From a virus: a stretch of DNA of 34,549 nucleotides. The notes under the pieces were generated by a model that saw only the letters and a list, made by a program, of their open reading frames with translations, searched no databases and had not been told where the DNA came from. Location of the stretch: the IMG/VR virus record IMGVR_UViG_3300042691_010785, positions 1 through 34,549 of that record, one strand, 5' to 3'. A program made the position numbers and the translations under genes. Below, in pieces: positions 21,744-29,770 of the stretch (its first letter is position 1; each line of letters begins with the position of its first letter).

Positions 21744-24700
21744 ATGGATGACTTGACCAACATCAACCAAGACGCGGACCTCATCGTACCAGGTGAATTT
21801 GTGTCTGGCGATGAAGCGGCAGCGTCTGATGTGTCGCCTGTCGTCATGCTTGGCGAAATGCAGGACCAACCGCCCGCGCCGCGTCTCAACATGACAAGGC
21901 CGGAGGGCGCAGAGTTTGGTGTCTCGTTCCGTGGCGCGCAACGCCAGAACACGATTGGCGGCGCGCTGTCTCAAGCGGCGGATATTTCGGTTGCTCGTTC
22001 GGCTCCTGCGCCAAGCCTTGATGATAGCGAGCGCACACGCCTTGAGGATTCGATCAATCAAACGGAAAGCCCCTTGCAGGCGTCCGTTGCTCGTCGCGCC
22101 TTGCAGCGTAAGGAACAGCGCGGAACGCTTAGCCCCTCTCGCCGTGAGCAGGCGGAAGAAAGCCTGATCGAGCAAATCGCCTATGAGATGTCCGGGGCCT
22201 TCAAGGCTAAGGAAGGCGTAGCCGGTACATTGCTCGGCTCGGTTGCGAGTTTTGAGAATGTCGGCGGCTTGTCTGGCCTTCTTGTGCGCCAGTTCCCGGC
22301 TTTGGCGTCCCGTCCGATTGTGACGCTGGCGGCTGATGCTGCGTTGACGAATACGCTAACTGACCCTGTTGTGCAGGGCATCCGTTTAGGTTCTGGCGCT
22401 CAGGAAGAATACGACCTGTTGCAGACGGCTCTTGCGCCGGTCGTGGGCGCTGCGGTCGGTGGCGCGCTTGGCGGCGCGGGCGTTGCTGTCTCGCGCGGTC
22501 TTGAACGCATGGAGATAAACCGCGCGCTTGATCCAAGGCTGACGCCGGAAGAACGCGCCGCAGATATGCGGATTGCAAGTGAACAGTTTGCCGTTGACCA
22601 GACGCTTGCGCCGCGTGCTGATGGGCAGTCTAGCCCTGTTGACGTTCGTGCGCCCGCCCCGATGGCTGGCGATGTGCAAGGGCGTTTTGTTGAGCCTACG
22701 TCCGCGTTTGCCGTGGATGTCAATGCGCGCGTAAACGATCCGCAGATGGCTCTGACATTTGGCAAGCCGGGCATCATGGCGCGCGGGCCTGATGCCGATA
22801 ACGTCAAAAAGCAATGGCGCACCGAGACGCCTTACGACGACATCAATGCTATGCTTGCCGCCGCGCCGGGAAACCAAAAGGCCATTGGGGATGCGGGTCG
22901 CCAGATTGCCGACGAACTAGGCGTCGAGTTTCGCGATCCGGGCGTCAAAGCAAACCGCGACCGCATCTTACAGAAGATGGGCGACAAAAAGCCCGGAACG
23001 CTGACCGACATCGTTCGCAGCGGTTTTGACATCAAGACGCCGGAACAGGCGGATGCCATCATTGACCGGTTGGCGCAACGGTTTGAGGTTATAGACGAAG
23101 GCTGGTTTACGACCGTTGGCGGCTATTTCGACCGCAAGTTATATGTACGCTTTCCCGATGGCATGATCGGGGAAGTACAGATGTGGCCGCCCGGCTTGTT
23201 CAAAGCCAAAGAGTTCGATGGCGGTCATAAGTTATATGAGGCAATGCGCGTCCTGCCCGAAGATGATTATGCAGGGCGGGCAAAACTGACGCGCGAAATG
23301 GAGGATTTCTACGCGCCGGTCTTGGCCGCGTTGCCCTCTGATTGGAGAAATGCAATCAGCGGCGGTGGGATCGCTGGCAGATCAAGCGCGCCAAACTTGG
23401 TCGAAAACGCCTCCGGCGTTAGCACGCGTGCCTCGTTGACCCAAGAAGGGTCTGGTGATTTCCAGACGCCATCGTCAAAGACCCGCGCCGTGCCTGCCAA
23501 CCAGACTAGCGGGTCACCGTCGAATGAACCAAATTTCCAAGCAACAGACATTGGGGCAACCTCCAATCGGAATATAGCACCGTCGCCAGCCGCAGACAAC
23601 ACTACAGCTAGTAGTCAACGCGGCGTATTGTCGCAGGCTAGCCTTATTGGGCAGCCCGTCGCCGCCATCCCCGCGCACAGAGTTTCAACCGCGAGCGGCA
23701 CAAGCATTGACGTCGCGCCTATCGTCATGGAAGCGGACGCGCTGCGCACATCGTCGGATGCAGGCTATGACGCCACATTGCAACCCCGTGATCGTGACCG
23801 CGCCGCATCTCAGGCCCAAATCCGCGACATCGCATCCCGCCTTGATCCAGAGCGCCTTGGGTTTTCCGCAGAGGCAGACCGTGGCGCTCCTATCGTTGGC
23901 AATGATGGCATGGTGGAAAGCGGCAACGGTCGCGTTCTTGCGATCCGTCGCGCATATGAGCAGGGCGGCGATGCGGCGGTTAAATATCGCGCTTGGCTGT
24001 CCTCTCAGGGCGTGGACCTGACGCAATACCGCGAGCCTATCCTCGTTCGCCAGCGCTTGACCGACCTTGCGCCAGAACAGCGGCAGGCGTTTACGGTTGA
24101 GGCTAATCAGGCGGCAACCCTCACGATGTCGGCGGGTGAACGGGCTATGTCCGACGCGCGGATGTTGAAGCCCGAGACGCTTGACCTCATCCGCAACGCG
24201 AACGATCTAGGCGCGCAAGGCAATAGGGATTTCACGCAAGCGTTTATCCGTGGCCTGCCTCAGTCAGAGCAAGGCATGATGGCGACGGCTGACGGGGCTT
24301 TGTCATCCGAGGGCCTGACCCGCATTCGCAACGCTGTTTTGGCGAAAGCCTATAGTGACGCCGACCTGATGGCCCGCATTGCGGAAGCCACAAGCGACGA
24401 CATCAAGAGCATTTCAAACGCGCTCATTGCGGCGGCCCCGGATTGGGCGCGCTTCCGTTCTGACGTTGACGCTGGCGTTGTCCGTCCTGATATGGACCTG
24501 ACGCCGTCGCTCATGGAAGCCGTAAAGCGCTCGGCAGACTTGCGCGCCAAGGGGACAACGCTAGACGCCTTCTTGCGCCAGCAGGATGCCTTTGACAGCG
24601 TACCCGCGCCCGTCGAGGCGTGGATGCGTATGTTTTACCAGCCTGACGGCAAACGCGCGGCTGGCGGTCCTGCAATGACCGAACGGCTGCGCGCCTTCGC

Positions 24701-27700
24701 ACAGGAAGCCCGCAAGGTCACAGCAGACGATGGATTAGGCTTTGACTTGCCGCCCGTTCGCGCGGAAGATGTGCAGGCACTAGCCGCAAGGAAAGGCGCA
24801 TCTGATGCAGCCCGAGAAACCACAGCAAACCTTTTCGAGTCCCGCCGCCCTAGCAATGGGCCGAGCAATGGCGCGGATGGGGCAGAAGCAGGGCGACCCG
24901 CAACTCAAGAAAGCGGGCGAGGACTTGAGCCGCAGAGCAATGGCGGCAATCGAGACGGGGCAGGAAACCTTGCCGCCCAAGACACAGAAATAGCGCCTCG
25001 CGTTGAACTTCGCGAACCTGACGTCAAAAAGGCCAGTGACGCCCATCGTGGCACAAGCCACACGCCCGAAAAGCGTGGACAGCAGGAAGTTGAAAGCTTC
25101 CGTTCCGATGTCGAGACATTCCGCACGACTCTAGCCAAGATTGCAGAGACGCCCGAACAAGTGGCGGTTGCAACTCGCCTTGGCGACGAATACCACAATG
25201 CGCTTTTAACCAAACTGGAAAGCATTTGGTCAACACGCTCCGGCGTGGCGAGCGCTATGATTGCTGGCCCTGCGAAGTTTAAGCAGACGACCAAAGCCAA
25301 CAACGCCTATGAGGCAAAGGTCAAAGACCTTGTTGAATGGCAAAAGAAGCAAATCAAGGACGCAGAAAAGACCGTTAAGGGTTTGCGTACAGAAGGCCAA
25401 CAGCTAGAGGAAAACTGGAAAAGCGCTCGCGCCGCGTTGGTCCACAATATCAACGTCATTCGCGGCATCGACTCTAACGATGGCCCGTGGAAGGGGTTTA
25501 ACCGCCCGACGTTTGTTAACTCGACGGCAAAGATCATTCGCACGCTTGACGAGCGCGGCCAGCCTCAGAATGTTAAGCGGGCGCTAGATTTTGTTCGTGA
25601 AGCGCAAGCGGCTATGGATAAGCCGATATTTACGGCCAAGCATCCGGCATGGAAGCTAGAGCCTGCTGACGAGATGCTGCCGGAAGCGCTTGCCCGGCGC
25701 GGCGGCAACGCTGTCACACAGAAGCCCCTAGCAAACCAACTAGAAGCGGGCCGCCCCAAGGCAGATCAAGGCACAAGCCCCGCTGCTGACGCTAAGGTGA
25801 CGCGCCTTGAGGACATCTCCCGCCAGCTTGTCGATTCATTTGAGACAATCGCCCGCACTGGTCGCGTCCAACCTGGCGCAAGGGGTATATACAAGACCCG
25901 TTCCGGCGTTGTCCGCGTTCGTTCTGTTTCCGACTTTGACACGCTCGCGCATGAAGTCGGCCATGCGCTCCATCTTGGCGGTGGGGCCAAGTCTGACTTT
26001 GACGCCATCGTGCGCGCAAACGTCAGTGAATTGCAGCAGTTCGGCGCTGGCGACGGCGCACAAGGGAACGCGGAAGGTTTTGCCAACCTCTTTCACGCCT
26101 ATGTGACCAATCTGCCTTTTGCGCAGATGAACTATCCCAACGCAACCGCCGCGCTTGATACCCTGATGCGGTCACGCTTTCCTGAGCAGATGAAAGCGGT
26201 CGAAGATGTCAGGCAGATGCTTGATGTTCTGCATCGTGCGCCTTCGCTTGAAGTCGTCCGTAGCGACCAGATTACGACGCAGCCGCCCAAGTTTGGCGAC
26301 CGCTTTCGCGAACTGGTTGCAGGCGACAAGGACCCGCAGGGCCGCGTTGTCTATTCGGCTTTGGATTCGCTCTACACGCAGTCTGTTGACAGCAATCATC
26401 CCGTTTATCGGGCGGTTGAGAACCTTGCCAACGTCGCAAAGGCCAACGGCAAGCCGGTTGATCTAAAGCCGTTGGATGACGCCTACATCCTTGCCCGCCG
26501 CCTCCCCGGCTCTCACGGGCGCGCTGACGCCATGTTGAAGTACGGGGTGGTCCCGGCAGGCAAGGTAAGCCCGGAAGGGCCTAGCCTGTCCTCTGGCATC
26601 GAAAAGGCGCTAGGCAAGAAATGGGACGCATCGCAGTTTGAAGACTTTGGCGCATACCTGACCGCTCGCCGTATGGTGGCTGAATATCAGCGCTTCTTTG
26701 CTGGTCAATTGGAGCGACCGCCCGGCAAGTTGTCTCTTTCGGATTACCAGAAAGCCGTTGCCGATTTTGAGGCCGCTAACCCGTCATTTAAGGCGGGTGC
26801 GGATGACATCTATGTATTCCAGAAAAACCACCTTAAGCGCCAGTTTGATAAGGGGCTAGTCACAAAGGAATATTACGAGACGGCCATTCAGCGCGCGGAC
26901 TACGTTCCGGCCATGCGCGATATGCGCAATTTTGAAGACACTGAGGCAAAAGTTCCGGGTGTTTCCGCTGGTGGGCAGGGGCTACTTTCCCGCACCATTA
27001 TGAAGCGCTTCCGGGGGTCTGACCGTCCGGTTATCAATCCGCTGGAATCCATCTTCAAGCGCGTGCATGACATTGAGTTTGTCATTGCCCGAAACGATTC
27101 AATCAATGCTCTTGCTCGCCTTGCTGATGAGGCTGGGCCGGGTGCAGGGTTCATCTACGAGGACATACCGAGCAACCAGCTAAAAGGCCAGCGCGTCGAT
27201 GTCATGGAAGCGCTCAAGAGTGCGGGCAAGACGGCGGGGCTTGATAGCGCCGACCTGACGCAGATGATGCTACAGGTCGAGGACGTTCTAGGCGATAGCA
27301 CGTGGGCGACCATCTTTCGGCAAGAGCCGATCAAGGAAGGCGCGGAGCCGATCATTTACCGTTGGGTGAATGGCGAACGTCGCGCGGGGCGCTTGGGTGA
27401 CGACCGCTTTGCGCGTGAATTGCACCATGCCCTAACGGCCATGAGCGATTATGAGAAGGACTTTCTGACAACCGTTCTGGCGATGGCGTCGGGTATCCTG
27501 CGAACCGGCATCACGAAAAGCCCTGACTTTATTCTGACGAACGCCATTCGTGACCAATCGACCGCGATGCTGACGGCGGGGCGGAAATACATCCCGTTTG
27601 TGTCGATGGCGAAGGGGCTAATCGAGGCCGTCAAGAAAACAGACGAGGCTATTGAGTTCGCCGGGCAGGGTGGCCTTGCTGGCGGGGCAATTGTAGAGGC

Positions 27701-29375
27701 AATCCAGTCAAGCGCCTTTGGTCGCAACGTCAAATCCTTGCAGGGCGGTAATTGGTTCGGTGAAGTGTTGAAGGCTTTCGAGATTTCGGAAACTGGAACG
27801 CGCCTCGGTCTGTACAAGAGCTACATCGAACAAGCCAAGGCTATGGGGTTCGATGACGAGAATGCCGCGCTGTATGCTGCCTTCAAAGCGGACGATTACA
27901 TTGATTTCCGGAAACATGGTGCGGCAATGGGTATTCCCCGCCGCATTTTCACGTTCCTCAACGCAGCCATCCAAGGCACAGACAGGGAAGTGCGCGCCGC
28001 TGGCGACTGGCCGGTGTTAGAGGCCAAGCGCGCCCGTGGCGAGACGTTGACAACCACAGAATTGGACCGTCTCAAGGATGCGCGTATCGGTGTTTTGAGG
28101 CTTGCCACGATGGGTGTTGTCCTTGGCTCTGGATTGGCGTTCCTTAACTCAGAAAATGAGAACGTTCAGAACGCCTCAAAATACTGGAAGGATACAAACT
28201 TCCTCTTTTCGGTGAACGGCACTGACTTCGCTATCCCAAAGGGGTTTGGCGTCGTGCAGTCAGTCGTCAATCTTTTTGAGCGTGGCGCAGAGTTCTCTAT
28301 GCGCGGCGATCCTACGATTGCGACGGATTGGCTAGAGGGGATGGCTAAGGCGTTTATGATGCCTGCATCTAACCCGGCGCTGACGCTTATGTACGATCTG
28401 CCCGCGAACTATGACCGCTTCCGTGACCGCAACATTGTCCCCTATTATATGCAGGGATGGGATGCGCCTGAGCAGTATTCCAAATACACATCAAGCCTTG
28501 CGCGCCAGCTTTCGGCGGCTGCGAACATGGTCGGCGTAAAGCTTTCTCCAATGAAGGTTGATTACACGATCCAGCAGCTTGGTGGCGGCATGGCCCGCGA
28601 TGCGCTGTTTGGGTGGGATGTGATGATGGGGACTGACCGTCCCGAGAAGCAAATTTATGACTACCCTGTGTTGCGCCGCTTTGTGAAGAACTTGGAACGT
28701 GGAAGCCGCGCGGCGGAAGACTTCAACAAGCTGGTGGGTGAAAAGACCGGCTCATATGAGCAGGCAGAAAATGCCTTCCGTGGAAAGATCAACAACGGTG
28801 AGCGTGCGGCGGCGAGTGAATATCTGCGCAATCTCAAGGAAGATGAACGCGCATGGGTAACATTGAACACATTGGGGTTTGACACTAAGGCCAAGCAGAT
28901 GCACCCGATGCTTAACGCCCGCGAGCGCGTGGCTTTGTCAAATGGCATGGTTCGCCAGTTGGTCAACGGAAACGTCATCAAGGAGGATGACCTAGACCGC
29001 CGCGACCTGACCCGCTCGCGCCGCGATGCTGAGCCGATCCCACTAACGCCGCGTGAGCGCGCTCTGTTGCAGGAGGAATTTCTGTCCTATTCCGTCGCCA
29101 CGGCGCGCAACGCAATGGTCACGGTCGGAGCAAAGGGAACAACCGGCTTAAAGCCGATGGATGCAACAAAGCTTGTTGAGCGCATCCGCATCATATCGCC
29201 TGCTGTTGCTGACGAGTTCACAGCCCGCATGGAGCGCAAGAACCTTCCATCTGCGGAGACGACCGCCCTCGCATGGCCTGAGATGAAGCGCAGGCTTCTT
29301 GTCGATGGTGAAAATGCGGACCTAGACGATCTAATCCCGGCTGACGTAAAGCGCCGCGCGCGCCGTCGCAACTAA
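21744..29375 (+). CDS. Giant polyvalent internal virion protein (RelA/SpoT-like, DdrB/ParB-like, zincin, LPD38-like)
   Basis: 2543 aa. Residues about 145-260: Ala/Gly-rich, probably membrane-active. About 355-545: RelA/SpoT-like pattern (D422, R425, G460-Y461, E477-V-Q479, H495, Y498). About 548-640: Ser/Asn/Pro linker. About 655-980: DdrB/ParB-like domain with Q-P-R-D-R-D-R (680-686) and E-S-G-N-G-R (725-730). About 1110-1300: helical region with M-I-A-G-P-A-K-F (1172-1179). Zincin H1403-E-V-G-H1407 with candidate third ligand E1444. About 1900-2300: LPD38-like core with N1933-A-I-R-D, F-L-N-A-A-I-Q-G (N2073) and I-P-K-G (2164-2167). Chains of this kind were described as polyvalent proteins of phages and conjugative elements, injected with DNA to counter host defences. 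That role is inferred here from domains and position. Confidence 0.85.
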   Translation: MDDLTNINQDADLIVPGEFVSGDEAAASDVSPVVMLGEMQDQPPAPRLNMTRPEGAEFGVSFRGAQRQNTIGGALSQAADISVARSAPAPSLDDSERTRLEDSINQTESPLQASVARRALQRKEQRGTLSPSRREQAEESLIEQIAYEMSGAFKAKEGVAGTLLGSVASFENVGGLSGLLVRQFPALASRPIVTLAADAALTNTLTDPVVQGIRLGSGAQEEYDLLQTALAPVVGAAVGGALGGAGVAVSRGLERMEINRALDPRLTPEERAADMRIASEQFAVDQTLAPRADGQSSPVDVRAPAPMAGDVQGRFVEPTSAFAVDVNARVNDPQMALTFGKPGIMARGPDADNVKKQWRTETPYDDINAMLAAAPGNQKAIGDAGRQIADELGVEFRDPGVKANRDRILQKMGDKKPGTLTDIVRSGFDIKTPEQADAIIDRLAQRFEVIDEGWFTTVGGYFDRKLYVRFPDGMIGEVQMWPPGLFKAKEFDGGHKLYEAMRVLPEDDYAGRAKLTREMEDFYAPVLAALPSDWRNAISGGGIAGRSSAPNLVENASGVSTRASLTQEGSGDFQTPSSKTRAVPANQTSGSPSNEPNFQATDIGATSNRNIAPSPAADNTTASSQRGVLSQASLIGQPVAAIPAHRVSTASGTSIDVAPIVMEADALRTSSDAGYDATLQPRDRDRAASQAQIRDIASRLDPERLGFSAEADRGAPIVGNDGMVESGNGRVLAIRRAYEQGGDAAVKYRAWLSSQGVDLTQYREPILVRQRLTDLAPEQRQAFTVEANQAATLTMSAGERAMSDARMLKPETLDLIRNANDLGAQGNRDFTQAFIRGLPQSEQGMMATADGALSSEGLTRIRNAVLAKAYSDADLMARIAEATSDDIKSISNALIAAAPDWARFRSDVDAGVVRPDMDLTPSLMEAVKRSADLRAKGTTLDAFLRQQDAFDSVPAPVEAWMRMFYQPDGKRAAGGPAMTERLRAFAQEARKVTADDGLGFDLPPVRAEDVQALAARKGASDAARETTANLFESRRPSNGPSNGADGAEAGRPATQESGRGLEPQSNGGNRDGAGNLAAQDTEIAPRVELREPDVKKASDAHRGTSHTPEKRGQQEVESFRSDVETFRTTLAKIAETPEQVAVATRLGDEYHNALLTKLESIWSTRSGVASAMIAGPAKFKQTTKANNAYEAKVKDLVEWQKKQIKDAEKTVKGLRTEGQQLEENWKSARAALVHNINVIRGIDSNDGPWKGFNRPTFVNSTAKIIRTLDERGQPQNVKRALDFVREAQAAMDKPIFTAKHPAWKLEPADEMLPEALARRGGNAVTQKPLANQLEAGRPKADQGTSPAADAKVTRLEDISRQLVDSFETIARTGRVQPGARGIYKTRSGVVRVRSVSDFDTLAHEVGHALHLGGGAKSDFDAIVRANVSELQQFGAGDGAQGNAEGFANLFHAYVTNLPFAQMNYPNATAALDTLMRSRFPEQMKAVEDVRQMLDVLHRAPSLEVVRSDQITTQPPKFGDRFRELVAGDKDPQGRVVYSALDSLYTQSVDSNHPVYRAVENLANVAKANGKPVDLKPLDDAYILARRLPGSHGRADAMLKYGVVPAGKVSPEGPSLSSGIEKALGKKWDASQFEDFGAYLTARRMVAEYQRFFAGQLERPPGKLSLSDYQKAVADFEAANPSFKAGADDIYVFQKNHLKRQFDKGLVTKEYYETAIQRADYVPAMRDMRNFEDTEAKVPGVSAGGQGLLSRTIMKRFRGSDRPVINPLESIFKRVHDIEFVIARNDSINALARLADEAGPGAGFIYEDIPSNQLKGQRVDVMEALKSAGKTAGLDSADLTQMMLQVEDVLGDSTWATIFRQEPIKEGAEPIIYRWVNGERRAGRLGDDRFARELHHALTAMSDYEKDFLTTVLAMASGILRTGITKSPDFILTNAIRDQSTAMLTAGRKYIPFVSMAKGLIEAVKKTDEAIEFAGQGGLAGGAIVEAIQSSAFGRNVKSLQGGNWFGEVLKAFEISETGTRLGLYKSYIEQAKAMGFDDENAALYAAFKADDYIDFRKHGAAMGIPRRIFTFLNAAIQGTDREVRAAGDWPVLEAKRARGETLTTTELDRLKDARIGVLRLATMGVVLGSGLAFLNSENENVQNASKYWKDTNFLFSVNGTDFAIPKGFGVVQSVVNLFERGAEFSMRGDPTIATDWLEGMAKAFMMPASNPALTLMYDLPANYDRFRDRNIVPYYMQGWDAPEQYSKYTSSLARQLSAAANMVGVKLSPMKVDYTIQQLGGGMARDALFGWDVMMGTDRPEKQIYDYPVLRRFVKNLERGSRAAEDFNKLVGEKTGSYEQAENAFRGKINNGERAAASEYLRNLKEDERAWVTLNTLGFDTKAKQMHPMLNARERVALSNGMVRQLVNGNVIKEDDLDRRDLTRSRRDAEPIPLTPRERALLQEEFLSYSVATARNAMVTVGAKGTTGLKPMDATKLVERIRIISPAVADEFTARMERKNLPSAETTALAWPEMKRRLLVDGENADLDDLIPADVKRRARRRN

Positions 29376-29713
29376 AAGCGCCGTATCCTGATTTCCTGCG
29401 GCGCAAGGGCGTCCTTTTGCCTTTGCATCGTAGACCTGTACTCAAGCAAGCGCCGCGTAGCTTCCGCTTCCGTCATTTCGCCAGAGCGAACCGATACGGC
29501 CAAGCTGTCCGCATAGGCGACAAAAGCATTCCCGTTTGCGCTGCAAGAATATGACGCGGTGCAACCTGTTGTCCGTGTTCTCTTTCCACATTCAACAATG
29601 TCCGTGAACCGCCCGCCATTTGCTGAGCAGGCGTCGTAATAGTCCCAAACATCACCCGTCGAGACGCACCCGGCAAGCAAAGCGGCAAACGCCGGAACAG
29701 CCATCCACTTCAT
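29372..29713 (-). CDS. Antisense lipoprotein (possible moron)
   Basis: 113 aa from ATG 29713 (AAAGG upstream). Residues 1-15 form a lipoprotein signal: M-K-W-M-A-V-P-A-F-A-A-L-L-A-G-C, lipobox L-L-A-G with acceptor Cys16. The mature part has five further cysteines (in D-A-C-S-A-N-G-G, V-E-C-G-K, T-G-C-T and Y-S-C-S) and an E-M-T-E-A-E-A-T-R-R-L-L helix seen in small lipoproteins of Alphaproteobacteria. It is the only minus-strand gene in the late region, overlapping the giant gene by four bases at its 3' end. Separate transcription suggests a cell-surface role such as superinfection exclusion or lysogenic conversion. Confidence 0.72.
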   Translation of the reverse strand: MKWMAVPAFAALLAGCVSTGDVWDYYDACSANGGRFTDIVECGKRTRTTGCTASYSCSANGNAFVAYADSLAVSVRSGEMTEAEATRRLLEYRSTMQRQKDALAPQEIRIRRF

Positions 29714-29741
29714 TTTAAGCCTTTCTAAACCACGCAATCGC

Positions 29742-29770
29742 GCGAGGATAACCGCCTATGGCTTCTGCAT
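29742..29770 (-). promoter_or_regulatory. Weak candidate promoter for the antisense lipoprotein
   Basis: On the minus strand, TTGATG and TATCCT with a 17-base spacer lie just upstream of the lipoprotein, overlapping the start of the tailspike gene on the other strand. Each box matches four of six consensus bases. It is offered only because the gene must be transcribed separately from its neighbours. Confidence 0.25.

Noticed and set aside
23309-23602. Minus-strand 97-codon frame with protein-like composition opposite the linker of the giant gene
   Set aside because: It reads better than most shadows, but has no promoter or ribosome site and lies fully inside a continuous gene. Its quality probably reflects the relaxed linker.
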